Assembly (NCBI RefSeq): GCF_000332975.1
Contig: NZ_BANR01000025.1
Location: forward strand, 23,169 to 87,168
Direction: 5' to 3'
DNA: 64,000 nucleotides
Source of the DNA: Gordonia aichiensis NBRC 108223
GTDB lineage: Bacteria > Actinomycetota > Actinomycetes > Mycobacteriales > Mycobacteriaceae
The notes beneath the pieces are model-generated. The model searched no databases. It had not been told where the DNA came from and saw only the letters and a list, made by a program, of their open reading frames with translations. Both the position numbers and the translations under genes were made by a program. Shown here piece after piece: positions 1 to 8,918 of the stretch (position 1 is its first letter; each line of letters starts with the position of its first letter).

Positions 1-1289
1 AGGGCCTGCACTCGGTGGGAGCTCCGCTCGAGCCCGGCCAGGCCGATGTCCCGTGGCCCTGCAGCCCCGACAAGTACATCACCCACTTCCCCGAGACCCG
101 CGAGATCTGGTCCTATGGATCGGGTTACGGCGGCAACGCGCTGCTCGGCAAGAAGTGCTACGCGCTGCGTATCGCGTCGGTCATCGCCCGTGACGAGGGC
201 TGGATGGCGGAGCACATGCTCATCCTCAAGCTGACGAGCCCGGAGAACAAGGTCTACTTCGTAGCCGCGGCGTTCCCGAGCGCGTGCGGTAAGACCAACC
301 TCGCGATGATCCAGCCGACCATCCCGGGCTGGAAGGCCGAGACCGTCGGCGACGACATCGCCTGGATGCGTTTCGGTGAGGACGGCCGCCTCTACGCCAT
401 CAACCCGGAGTTCGGCTTCTTCGGCGTGGCACCGGGCACCAGCATGGATTCCAACCCGAATGCGATGAAGACCATCGACGCGGGCAACACCCTCTACACC
501 AACGTCGCGGAGACCGACGACGGTGACATCTGGTGGGAGGGTATCGGTGGCGAGAAGCCCGCGCACCTGACCGACTGGCTCGGCAACGACTGGACACCCG
601 ACTCCGATCAGCCTGCAGCCCATCCCAATTCGCGCTACTGCACGCCAATCTCACAATGCCCGTCACTGGCATCGGAGTGGGACGACCCGCAGGGTGTGCC
701 GATCTCGGCGATCCTGTTCGGCGGACGTCGCAAGACGACGGTCCCGCTGGTGACCGAGGCGCGCGACTGGCAGAACGGCGTCTTCATGGGAGCGACGGTC
801 GGCTCGGAGCAGACCGCTGCGGCCGAGGGCAAGGTCGGCACGGTGCGCCGCGACCCGATGGCGATGCTGCCGTTCATGGGCTACCACGTCGGCGACTACT
901 TCCAGCACTGGATCAACCTGGGCAAGAACGCCGATGCGTCGAAGCTCCCGAAGGTCTTCTACGTCAACTGGTTCCGTCGTGGCGACGACGGCCGCTTCCT
1001 GTGGCCGGGCTTCGGTGAGAACAGCCGTGTGCTCAAGTGGATCATCGGCCGCATCGAAGGCGAGAACGAGGGAGTGCAGACCCCGGTCGGCATCGTCGCG
1101 AAGCCCGAGGAGATCGACGTCACCGGACTCGACGTGCCCACCGAGGACCTCGAGGCCGCGCTGGCCGTCGATCCGGAGGAGTGGCGTCGTGAACTGCCGC
1201 TCATCGAAGAGCTCTTCGAGTTCGTCGGCGAGAAGCTTCCGACCAGCCTGCAGGACGAGCTCGACGCCCTCAAGCAGCGGCTGGGCTGA
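1..1289 (+). CDS. pckG: Phosphoenolpyruvate carboxykinase (GTP), 3' part
   Basis: This is the C-terminal part, about 428 residues, of GTP-dependent PEP carboxykinase, which converts oxaloacetate and GTP to PEP, CO2 and GDP at the entry to gluconeogenesis. The reading frame is open from base 3 and the start lies before the window. The full family is about 600 residues, so roughly the first 180 are missing. The P-loop-like kinase motif [12 protein letters not shown] lies at about 270-310, and the adjoining metal and nucleotide motif (GDDIAWM) at about 350. The Rv0211 homologue of M. tuberculosis also precedes this envelope block, some genes upstream. The frame runs cleanly to a TGA at 1287. The identity is secure. 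Confidence 0.96.
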   Translation, partial: GLHSVGAPLEPGQADVPWPCSPDKYITHFPETREIWSYGSGYGGNALLGKKCYALRIASVIARDEGWMAEHMLILKLTSPENKVYFVAAAFPSACGKTNLAMIQPTIPGWKAETVGDDIAWMRFGEDGRLYAINPEFGFFGVAPGTSMDSNPNAMKTIDAGNTLYTNVAETDDGDIWWEGIGGEKPAHLTDWLGNDWTPDSDQPAAHPNSRYCTPISQCPSLASEWDDPQGVPISAILFGGRRKTTVPLVTEARDWQNGVFMGATVGSEQTAAAEGKVGTVRRDPMAMLPFMGYHVGDYFQHWINLGKNADASKLPKVFYVNWFRRGDDGRFLWPGFGENSRVLKWIIGRIEGENEGVQTPVGIVAKPEEIDVTGLDVPTEDLEAALAVDPEEWRRELPLIEELFEFVGEKLPTSLQDELDALKQRLG

Positions 1290-1333
1290 CGTCACCTTCT
1301 GTCACTCCTGTAACTGAGGTATCGTTGCCCCCT

Positions 1334-2356
1334 ATGAGTCTTCGCTCGTGGGGGGCAACGATCGTCTCTGTGCTCCTGGGAACCTCGGTACTTCTCGGTG
1401 TGTCAGCTGTGTCCGCCGGATCGGCGCGTTCCGCGACGCCGATCATCGCGCGCTACACCGATACCGGCTTCGTCAACGGGGTGCCGACATTCGGTGCCAT
1501 CTCGGGCATCGACAGGATCGGCGCCAACCGGTTCGCGATGATCTCGACCGACGTGGGCCGCGGCGGTCCCGCACGGTTCTTCACCAGTCAGTTCAACTAC
1601 ACATCGGGTGTTGCCGGGTTCACGTCGAATCCCGGAATCGACGGCGGCGGAGTACTGCTCGGGCCGGGCAACATCCCGCCGCTGCCCGGTTCGGCACAGT
1701 ACGAGGGACTGAGGGCCACGAGCAGCGGCTACGTCGTCGTCAGCGGAGGCGATCACCAGTTCGTCCGGTTGCAGGGTTCCGGGCCGGTCGCCACATTCAC
1801 CCGCGACCTCGGGCTCCCGGCTGCCTGGCGCCCGTCGAAGAAGTCGGGTCTCGCCGGACAGCGCGGACTGACCGGTGTCGCCGTCGGGCCACGTGGGCAG
1901 ATCAGCGTGATCACCGCGGGTGGTCTTCGCCAGGACCCGGCGACCTCGGCGCGGTTGCTGACATTCGGAAAGACCAACTCGGAGTTCGTGTATCGCACCG
2001 ATCCGCAGAAGAGCGTTGCCGATGTGCTCGCGGTCAACAACACCGACTTCCTCGTGCTCGAACGCGGCAAGGGCCGCAGCACGGCGATCTACTGGGCCAC
2101 CACTCGAGGTGCCGATCAGGTCGGTGGCCGCGCCACACTCTCGGGCGCGGAGAAGGCCATGCCGAAGCGGTCGATCTTCACCACCGACTCGACGCCGCGA
2201 CTGGCCACCGGCAACATGTCATCGATGGCGTGGGGGAACTGGCAGCCCGACCTCCCGTGGCAGGACTACCGGACCCGCACGTTGTTCGTCGTGACCAACA
2301 ACGCGTTCGCCGGACCCACCCGGGTGCATTCTTTCGAGGTTCAACTGCCCCGCTGA
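1334..2356 (+). CDS. Secreted esterase-like-activity-of-phytase family protein
   Basis: The 340-residue product has an N-terminal signal peptide (basic MSLRSWG, a hydrophobic stretch, then Ala-rich cleavage region near residue 30). The mature part looks like the beta-propeller family named esterase-like activity of phytase, from motifs such as YEGLRAT, GLTGVAVGPRG and DFLVLERGKG. Members are exported and are thought to act on phosphate esters, but the substrate is not known. ATG at 1334 is preferred over TTG at 1325 because it directly precedes the basic n-region. It lies 44 bp after pckG and may share its transcript. The family call rests on motif resemblance, not a search. Confidence 0.7.
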   Translation: MSLRSWGATIVSVLLGTSVLLGVSAVSAGSARSATPIIARYTDTGFVNGVPTFGAISGIDRIGANRFAMISTDVGRGGPARFFTSQFNYTSGVAGFTSNPGIDGGGVLLGPGNIPPLPGSAQYEGLRATSSGYVVVSGGDHQFVRLQGSGPVATFTRDLGLPAAWRPSKKSGLAGQRGLTGVAVGPRGQISVITAGGLRQDPATSARLLTFGKTNSEFVYRTDPQKSVADVLAVNNTDFLVLERGKGRSTAIYWATTRGADQVGGRATLSGAEKAMPKRSIFTTDSTPRLATGNMSSMAWGNWQPDLPWQDYRTRTLFVVTNNAFAGPTRVHSFEVQLPR

Positions 2357-2455
2357 CTGTCGGTCTCCACCGTCTCCACGTCGAGCAGCGATCTCAGGGG
2401 GTTGTCGGGGATTCACCCGATGGCAATGAGCGCCCATTTTTGGCACGGTTGACCC

Positions 2456-3364
2456 ATGACATCAGAGCAGGGCGCAAGCGCGGGCGCCGAGGATCTCATC
2501 AAAACGTACGGATCCGGCGACACGGAAGTCCACGCACTGCGTGGCGTCTCGCTCTCCTTCCGGTCCGGTGAGTTCACCGCAATCATGGGCCCCTCCGGGT
2601 CGGGGAAGTCGACGCTGATGCACTGCCTCGCCGGGCTCGATGTCGCCACCAGTGGTCGTGTGTACATCGGCGACACCGATCTGACCGGCCTGTCCGACAA
2701 GAAGATGACCCTGCTGCGTCGCGACCGGATCGGCTTCGTCTTCCAGTCGTTCAACCTCGTGCCGACCCTGACAGCGGCCGAGAACATCACCCTGCCCGCC
2801 GATATCGCCGGCCGCAAGGTCGACAAGGACTGGTACGACGCCGTGATCAAGCGTCTCGGCATCGGTGACCGACTCGACCACCTGCCCAGCGAACTGTCGG
2901 GCGGTCAGCAGCAGCGCGTCGCATGCGCCCGTGCGCTCGTCGGACGGCCCGCGATCATCTTCGGTGACGAACCCACCGGAAATCTCGACTCCCGATCGTC
3001 GGGGGAGGTGCTGTCGATCCTGCGCGCGGCAACAGACGAGTTCGGGCAAACGGTCGTCATCGTGACGCACGATCCGCGCGCAGCCTCCTACGCCGATCGG
3101 GTCGTCTTTCTCGCCGATGGCAGGATCGTCCGCGAGTTGCCGCGCCCCTCGGCCGACGACGTGTTCGAGGTGATGAAGCACCTCGACGATGTCCCCGCCC
3201 CTGCTGACCCTGATGCTTCGCGGCCCGGCGGCGCGGGCGAGGTCGCCACGCGATCGAGCACCGAGTCGGGTCGGCATGAATCGGGCTCCGTCGCACCGGA
3301 ATCCGGCGTGGGCAGGCACGCGGCGGACGCCGGGTCCGGTGCGGACTCGGCACAGGCGGGCTGA
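2456..3364 (+). CDS. ABC transporter ATP-binding protein, MacB/LolD type
   Basis: The 302-residue ATPase has Walker A GPSGSGKST (about residue 46), Q-loop FVFQSFNLVPTL, signature LSGGQQQR and Walker B IIFGDEPTGNLDS. This combination is typical of ATPases that pair with FtsX-type permeases (MacB/LolD family). Those machines move lipids or peptides out of the membrane, or act as mechanotransmitters, rather than importing solutes. The last 60 or so residues are a low-complexity Ala/Gly/Ser/Glu tail not seen in the core family. The gene ends 3 bp before the permease gene, so the two are co-transcribed. The substrate cannot be read from sequence. Confidence 0.92.
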   Translation: MTSEQGASAGAEDLIKTYGSGDTEVHALRGVSLSFRSGEFTAIMGPSGSGKSTLMHCLAGLDVATSGRVYIGDTDLTGLSDKKMTLLRRDRIGFVFQSFNLVPTLTAAENITLPADIAGRKVDKDWYDAVIKRLGIGDRLDHLPSELSGGQQQRVACARALVGRPAIIFGDEPTGNLDSRSSGEVLSILRAATDEFGQTVVIVTHDPRAASYADRVVFLADGRIVRELPRPSADDVFEVMKHLDDVPAPADPDASRPGGAGEVATRSSTESGRHESGSVAPESGVGRHAADAGSGADSAQAG

Positions 3365-3367
3365 CGC

Positions 3368-5926
3368 ATGGCCTCCTCCTCGGTGATGCGGAAGGTGTCG
3401 CTGCGCAATCTCCGTGCGCACAAGTTGCGGCTCGCACTGACGGTCTTCTCGATCGTGTTGGGTACGGCGTTCGTCGCGGGATCGATCGTGTTCACGTCGA
3501 CCATCTCGCAGGCGTTCAACTCCATCTTCGACAACGCGGCGCCCGGCGTGTCAGTCGAAGTGACGCCGGAGGATTCGAACTCTGCGGGAGTGCCGAATTC
3601 TGTTGTCGACAAGTTGAATTCACAAAAGAAGGAACTCGGCGTCGACAAGCTTTCGACGAACTACACGGGTCTGGTGACCATCGCCGATTCACGCGGCAAG
3701 GCGGTGCAGACCGGCGGAGCGCCCAGTCTGGGATCTGCCTACGTGCCGCCGAACGAGTCGCTTGCCCCCGACGACGGGAAACTGCTGCCAGGCGGACGGG
3801 CGCCGACCGGTTACCAAGAGGTGGTACTGAACGAGTCGGCGGCCGAGAAGGCAGGCCTGAAGGTGGGTTCGACCACGAAAGTGGTTGTCGGACAAGGTTC
3901 GAGCCAACCAATGGATGTGACGGTCGTCGGCATCAGTCAGCTCGAGGGCGACACAGGCGGCTATGTGAACGTCCAGTTCGAGCGCGAGGCGGCGAGCAAT
4001 CTGTTCTCCGACGGCGAGCACGTCGCAACGGTCGACATGTCGGCCGTCGAGGGTGTCAGCGACACGCAGTTGCGTGATCGCGTGCAGAAGCTCGTCGGTT
4101 CGGATGCGTTGAAGATCCGTACGGGAGACCAGGTTCGCCAGGATGAGAAGGACCGGGTCAACCAGTTCCTCACGATCTTCACGGGCATCCTGCTGGCGTT
4201 CGCCGCCATCGGCCTGGTGGTGGGCACGTTCATCATCTACAACACGTTCTCGATGATTGTGGCGCAACGCAATCGCGAGCTCGCGCTGCTCCGGGCGGTG
4301 GGCGCTACCGAACGACAGGTGTCGCGGTCGGTGTTGTTCGAGGCGCTCGTCGTCGGCGTGATCGGCGGTCTCGTGGGCCTCGGCGTCGGTATCGGACTCG
4401 CTGCTGCACTCAAAGCCATCACGTCGTCGACCTCGGGATTGCCCGAAGCATCGCTCAACGTGAGTGTGTGGGCGGTGCTCGCGGCACTGTTCGTCGGCGT
4501 CGTGGTGACCATGGTCAGCGCCTGGGTCCCCGCGGTCCGCGCGGCTCGTGTGCCGCCTGTCGAGGCGATGCGCGCCAGCGACGCCGAGCGCGCGTCGTCG
4601 TTGCGCACACGCACCATCATCGGCGCGGTCTTCGCGGTGATCGCCGTTGTCGTGATCCTCTGGGGTGCGATGGGTGAGGGCATGCTGCGTGCGGTCATCG
4701 TCGGACTCGGGGCGGGAGCCGCGATCATCGCGGCGGTGCTCGCGGGTCCCGCATTGCTGCGGCCGGTGGTTGCGGTCCTCGGCCGCGTGCTCGGTGCGCC
4801 CTTCGGCGCCATCGGGTATTTGGCCAGGACGAACGCGATGCGCAATCCACGACGCAGTTCCGCTACGGCCTTCGCGCTGACTCTCGGCTTGATCCTCGTA
4901 GCCGTGATCGGCACTCTGGGAACGTCATTCAAGGGCACGGTCGACACGGCAGTCGATACGGGAATCACCGCCGACTACATCGTGACCGGAACCAACAATC
5001 TGCCGATCTCGCCAGCTGTCGGCGATGCGGTGAAAGGCGTACGCGGCGTCGAGGATTCGGTCAGCCTGGGTGTGGTTCAGGCGCGGGTGGGCGAGTCCAA
5101 GGTCAGTGGCTTCGCCCCGCTGGGCGGTAGGATCGACACCGTCGCCAACATCTCGATGCTCGACGGCGCGTCGCCGACACTGCCGGACGACGGCATGTTC
5201 GTCAGTCAGCGCACCAGTAACGACAAGGGCTGGAAGCGTGGTGACACGGTGACGTTCACGTCGTCGCTGGGTCAGCAGATCGCGACACGGGTCGACGGTG
5301 TGTACGCCGACAACGAGACGCTGCAGCCGTGGTTGGTTGGCAGCAAGGTCTATGACTCGCTGATGCCGGAACCCGCCCGGATGAGCTACGGGGTCTTCGT
5401 GAAGGCGAAGTCGGGAACCGACTTGTCAACGCTGCGTACGGATCTGGAAAACGCGACGAACTCGTTCCTGACCGTTCAGGTGCAGGATCGTGATCAGTTC
5501 AAGAGCAGCCTCTCGCAACAGATCGACCAGATGCTCGGTGTGCTCTACGCGATGCTCGGTCTCGCGTTGCTGATCGCCGTCCTCGGCATCGTCAACACTC
5601 TGGCGCTGTCGGTGGTGGAACGACGCCGCGAGATCGGCATGCTGCGTGCCGTCGGCATGGTGCGTGGCCAGGTCCGGCGCAGCATCTACCTCGAGTCGGT
5701 GTTCATCGCCATCTACGGTGCGCTCGTCGGCGTGGTGCTCGGTGTACTCGTCGGCTGGGCACTGGTGCGCACCCTGGCGCGGTGGGGTCTTGGTGACCCG
5801 GTTCTCCCGTGGACCCTGATCGTCGTGACGATCATCGGGGCGGGCGTCGTCGGAGTGCTGGCGGCGCTGTGGCCCGCCAACCGCGCCGCACGCACCCGGC
5901 CGCTCGAGGCGATCGCCGAGGCGTGA
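3368..5926 (+). CDS. ABC transporter permease, FtsX/MacB type, duplicated
   Basis: This 852-residue integral membrane protein is the partner of the preceding ATPase. It starts with one transmembrane helix (VFSIVLGTAFVAGSIVF), followed by an extracytoplasmic MacB-like domain and an FtsX domain around residues 260-400 (three helices, motif RNRELALLRAVGATERQV). A second extracytoplasmic domain follows, and a second FtsX domain around 720-850 repeats the motif as RRREIGMLRAVGMVRGQV. The duplicated permease in one chain is usual for actinobacterial members, where the family is often linked to export of cell-envelope lipids or peptides. ATG at 3368 lies just after the ATPase stop. Confidence 0.93.
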   Translation: MASSSVMRKVSLRNLRAHKLRLALTVFSIVLGTAFVAGSIVFTSTISQAFNSIFDNAAPGVSVEVTPEDSNSAGVPNSVVDKLNSQKKELGVDKLSTNYTGLVTIADSRGKAVQTGGAPSLGSAYVPPNESLAPDDGKLLPGGRAPTGYQEVVLNESAAEKAGLKVGSTTKVVVGQGSSQPMDVTVVGISQLEGDTGGYVNVQFEREAASNLFSDGEHVATVDMSAVEGVSDTQLRDRVQKLVGSDALKIRTGDQVRQDEKDRVNQFLTIFTGILLAFAAIGLVVGTFIIYNTFSMIVAQRNRELALLRAVGATERQVSRSVLFEALVVGVIGGLVGLGVGIGLAAALKAITSSTSGLPEASLNVSVWAVLAALFVGVVVTMVSAWVPAVRAARVPPVEAMRASDAERASSLRTRTIIGAVFAVIAVVVILWGAMGEGMLRAVIVGLGAGAAIIAAVLAGPALLRPVVAVLGRVLGAPFGAIGYLARTNAMRNPRRSSATAFALTLGLILVAVIGTLGTSFKGTVDTAVDTGITADYIVTGTNNLPISPAVGDAVKGVRGVEDSVSLGVVQARVGESKVSGFAPLGGRIDTVANISMLDGASPTLPDDGMFVSQRTSNDKGWKRGDTVTFTSSLGQQIATRVDGVYADNETLQPWLVGSKVYDSLMPEPARMSYGVFVKAKSGTDLSTLRTDLENATNSFLTVQVQDRDQFKSSLSQQIDQMLGVLYAMLGLALLIAVLGIVNTLALSVVERRREIGMLRAVGMVRGQVRRSIYLESVFIAIYGALVGVVLGVLVGWALVRTLARWGLGDPVLPWTLIVVTIIGAGVVGVLAALWPANRAARTRPLEAIAEA

Positions 5927-6052
5927 TCAGTGGGCAGGTAGTTCACGCGGTGTGCCGGGCGCGAGGATGCGACGACGGCTGCGCCGAGTCCGCTGGCAGC
6001 CATGTCGCCCGGTGTCGCATGCGACCGGCGGCCATTTGGCACAATCGGCGCC

Positions 6053-6865
6053 ATGACGCGACCACCCGACGACCCGAACGACCCGCAGGAGCACCCGCAC
6101 ACCCGGGCGTTCGACCCCGGCGAGGATCCGTCCCAGGGCGGTGACCCGACAGCCCGCACCGAGGCGTACTCCCAGCACGATCCCTATACCGACCGGCCCT
6201 ATGGCGACCAGCAGTACGGGTACGAGCAACAGGGTTACGGCACCCAGGGTTACGCGGACCAGGGCTACGGCGAGCAGGGCTACGCGGACCAGGGCTACGG
6301 CGAGCAGGGTTACGCGGGCCAGGGGTATGGCGAGCAGGGGTACGGGGGCCAGCCGCCCACCGGGCAGGAGACCAATTCGTCGGGCGGCGGCAAGCGTACC
6401 GCGATCCTCGTCGCGGCGATCATCGCGGTGATCGCACTGATAGCAGTGGTCGCGTATGCGATCGTCCGCAACTCCGGTGGTAACGACGGCACAGCGGCGA
6501 CCACCGCGCCGGCGACCACGACCCTCACCACACCGCCGACCAGCCGGCAGACGACCACCCAGGAAACAACCACCGAGGAAACCACTACCACGACGACCAA
6601 TGCGCCGGCTGCAGGCGCGGTGACCTACCAGATCACCGGTAACGGCGACGTCGTGGCGCTGCGGTTCCGCAAGGGCAACGACTTCGAGATCGTCGCCGCA
6701 ACCGGCACACCCTGGTCACGCCAGGCCACGGTGTCGGGCGACAACGCAGAGCTCACGGCCGTCGTCGTGCGTGGTCCGGTCACCTGCAACATCCTGCGCG
6801 GTGAGGAACTGCTCGCCTCGGCGACCAGCAACGGGGGAACTTTGCGCTGCGCTGCCGGTGTGTGA
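6053..6865 (+). CDS. Membrane-anchored protein with QGYG repeats and MmpS-like domain
   Basis: The 270-residue protein has three parts. Residues 1-110 are cytoplasmic and acidic, ending in a Gln/Gly/Tyr-rich repeat. One transmembrane helix follows ([21 protein letters not shown]), then a Thr-rich linker of about 45 residues. The outer domain of about 80 residues reads like the beta-sandwich of MmpS proteins and related secreted domains: [11 protein letters not shown], a conserved PWS near the middle, and two Cys (CNILRGEE and LRCAAG) that could pair. MmpS proteins assist MmpL lipid exporters, but no mmpL is nearby. ATG at 6053 is chosen because the upstream 17 codons have no family-like features. 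The domain call is tentative. Confidence 0.6.
   Translation: MTRPPDDPNDPQEHPHTRAFDPGEDPSQGGDPTARTEAYSQHDPYTDRPYGDQQYGYEQQGYGTQGYADQGYGEQGYADQGYGEQGYAGQGYGEQGYGGQPPTGQETNSSGGGKRTAILVAAIIAVIALIAVVAYAIVRNSGGNDGTAATTAPATTTLTTPPTSRQTTTQETTTEETTTTTTNAPAAGAVTYQITGNGDVVALRFRKGNDFEIVAATGTPWSRQATVSGDNAELTAVVVRGPVTCNILRGEELLASATSNGGTLRCAAGV
6251..6350 (+). repeat. 30-bp in-frame tandem repeat
   Basis: Units of 30 bp start at 6251, 6281, 6311 and, less well conserved, 6341. Each encodes [10 protein letters not shown] or a variant. The first two copies are nearly identical in DNA, which points to recent slippage or unequal exchange. The repeat lies wholly inside the cytoplasmic tail of the MmpS-like protein. 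Confidence 0.9.
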
Positions 6866-6882
6866 GGGCGGCCAGGACGTGA

Positions 6883-6911
6883 GGGGTGCAGGGTCGTGAA
6901 CCCTGCGCCCC
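6883..6911. terminator. Bidirectional hairpin between convergent genes
   Basis: A 12-bp stem (GGGGTGCAGGGT pairing with ACCCTGCGCCCC, one G-U pair) encloses a five-base loop between the convergent MmpS-like and methyltransferase genes. There is no T-run, as is common in actinobacterial terminators. Confidence 0.6.
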
Positions 6912-6916
6912 GAGCC

Positions 6917-7645
6917 TCAACGGGGTTCGAGCACCAGCACCAGGTTGGTCGCGGCCACCTCGCGTAGCAGTGGCACACGGAGCACCCACCACGCCCAGCT
7001 CGGCAGGTAGCGCGGGAACGCGGCGACCAGCCGCGCGCGGTCGCGTCGTGATCTGGCCCAGCGCAGACCGTCGTCGGCGGTCACGGCGAACAACGATGTT
7101 CCGTAGAGATTCTTCGGCGGGTGGCCGTGGCGGCGGGTGTACCAGCGCGCGGCCCTGGCGCCGCCGAAGTAGTGCCGCAGACCCATCTCGTGTCCGCCGA
7201 AGGGGCCCCACCACAGCGTGTAGCTGACGATCACGACGCCACCCGGTCGCGTCACACGCAACATCTCGTCGGCCATCTCCCACGGACGGGACGTGTGCTC
7301 GACGACGTTCGACGACACACAGATGTCGATGGACCCATCGGCGAACGGCAACTCCTGGCCCGATGCCCGGACGGATCCCCGGTGTTCCAGGCCTCCCGCG
7401 TGCATCTCGGACGGGTCCGGCTCCACCGACAGATACGACGCCCCGCGGCGGCGGAACGCGTCGGCGAAGTAGCCGGGCCCGCCGCCGACGTCGAGCACCA
7501 CCGAACCGTCGAGTTTGCTGAACGCGCCCACGAGATCGGCGGTGTCGTCGGCGAGCGCGCGGTAGAAGCGGGCGGGATCGGACTGCTCGTAGCGGAAGTC
7601 GTTCAGCAGGCCAGCGGCACGTCGCAGCGTGGCGAGCCGGGACAT
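6917..7645 (-). CDS. SAM-dependent methyltransferase (Rv0224c-like)
   Basis: The 242-residue class I methyltransferase has the SAM-binding motif I VVLDVGGGPGYFADAF, an acidic residue at the end of strand beta2 (SVEPDPSEMH), and motif IV region DGSIDICVSSNVVEHTSRPW. It matches the Rv0224c family of mycobacteria along its whole length, including the terminal WAWWVLRVPLLREV. The substrate is not established. Its divergent position next to a GT4 glycosyltransferase and its conservation in arabinan-making bacteria suggest a cell-envelope glycan or lipid. ATG at 7645 is preferred because homologues begin close to the TLRRAAGLLNDFRYEQ segment, although the frame is open to 7735. Confidence 0.85.
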   Translation of the reverse strand: MSRLATLRRAAGLLNDFRYEQSDPARFYRALADDTADLVGAFSKLDGSVVLDVGGGPGYFADAFRRRGASYLSVEPDPSEMHAGGLEHRGSVRASGQELPFADGSIDICVSSNVVEHTSRPWEMADEMLRVTRPGGVVIVSYTLWWGPFGGHEMGLRHYFGGARAARWYTRRHGHPPKNLYGTSLFAVTADDGLRWARSRRDRARLVAAFPRYLPSWAWWVLRVPLLREVAATNLVLVLEPR

Positions 7646-7743
7646 GGCGGCGTCGGCACGTGTCGCCGTCGAGGCTGGTCTGTTGATTCTCGGTCGCGGC
7701 ACGGGAGGAGATGCTACCGGGGAGGTGCGTAGCATGGGCGTCG

Positions 7744-8886
7744 ATGAACACCCCGCCCGACGTCGTGCTGCTGTGCTGGCGCGATACCCGCCACCCCCAG
7801 GGTGGGGGAAGCGAGACCTACCTCGAACGGGTCGGCGCTGAGTTGTCGCGACGCGGCATGAGAGTCACCTATTTGACCTCGTCGTATCCGGGCGCATTGC
7901 GGTCCGAGGAGCGCGACGGCATGCGGTTCCTGCGCGCTGGGGGACGCCTTACCGTCTACCCGCGCGTTCTGGCACTACTCATCGCCGGTCGGCTGGGGTT
8001 CGGTCCGATGGCCGGGATCACCCCGGTCGCGGTCGTCGACACCCAGAACGGGATACCGTTCTTCGCCACGTTGGTCGCCTCTGCCCCGACCGTCGTCCTC
8101 GTCCACCACTGTCATCGCGAGCAGTGGCCGGTGGCCGGGCGGTTACTCGGCCGACTGGGGTGGTTCCTGGAATCGCGGGTGTCGCCGTGGGTTCATCGAC
8201 GCAACCGCTATGTCACGGTGTCCGCGCCGTCGGCACGTGAGCTCGTCGAGCTGGGCGTCGACGCCGAGCGGATCACCGTGGTGCACAACGGCATAGATTC
8301 CATACCCGATGCCATCGGGCCTCGACAGCGCGTCGACCGCGGCGCCGCGCGACTGTGTGTGCTCTCCCGGCTTGTCCCGCACAAGCAGGTCGAGGACGCA
8401 CTGCACGTGGTGGCCGACCTGCACCGTGCCTGCGACCGCGAGGTGCGCCTCGACGTCATCGGCGACGGGTGGTGGTCATCTCGATTACGTTCGGCTGCAA
8501 GCGAACTCGGAGTCGATCGCATCGTCACCTTCCACGGGCACGTGCCCGATGAGCGCAAGTACGAACTCCTCGCCGACGCCGACGTGCATCTGATGCCGTC
8601 GCGCAAGGAGGGGTGGGGCCTAGCGGTGATCGAGGCCGCGCAGATGGGTGTGCCGACCATCGGCTACCGTCACGCCACCGGACTGGCCGAATCCATCGAG
8701 GACTCCGAGACCGGCATCCTTGTCGATGGGGTTGACGAAATGGTCTCCGCCACGAGAAAACTGCTCGACGATCCGGCCGAGCGAGCACGTCTCGGCGCGA
8801 ATGCGCGCGCCCGGGCGCAGCGCTACTCCTGGGCGGCGACCGCCGACGGCTTCGCCGCGATCTTCGATCAGCCTCTCGCCCGCTGA
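7744..8886 (+). CDS. GT4-family glycosyltransferase (Rv0225-like)
   Basis: The 380-residue retaining GT-B glycosyltransferase transfers a sugar from a nucleotide-sugar donor. The N-terminal acceptor half begins VVLLCWRDTRHPQGGGSETYLERV, in two pieces a GGGSE glycine-rich loop of the GT4 family. The C-terminal donor half has VLSRLVPHKQVED and the E-x7-E motif region EGWGLAVIEAAQMGVPTIGY. It is the Rv0225 counterpart and diverges from the methyltransferase with a gap of about 100 bp, so the pair may share a promoter region. No transmembrane helix is seen, so it probably works at the inner face of the membrane. The sugar and acceptor are unknown. Confidence 0.87.
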   Translation: MNTPPDVVLLCWRDTRHPQGGGSETYLERVGAELSRRGMRVTYLTSSYPGALRSEERDGMRFLRAGGRLTVYPRVLALLIAGRLGFGPMAGITPVAVVDTQNGIPFFATLVASAPTVVLVHHCHREQWPVAGRLLGRLGWFLESRVSPWVHRRNRYVTVSAPSARELVELGVDAERITVVHNGIDSIPDAIGPRQRVDRGAARLCVLSRLVPHKQVEDALHVVADLHRACDREVRLDVIGDGWWSSRLRSAASELGVDRIVTFHGHVPDERKYELLADADVHLMPSRKEGWGLAVIEAAQMGVPTIGYRHATGLAESIEDSETGILVDGVDEMVSATRKLLDDPAERARLGANARARAQRYSWAATADGFAAIFDQPLAR

Positions 8887-8918
8887 GCCCTGCTCCGCCG
8901 GCCCCGATCGGCGGAACC

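Noticed and set aside
6251..6350. 30-bp repeats as a CRISPR array
   Set aside because: They are in-frame coding repeats without spacers, and no cas genes are present.
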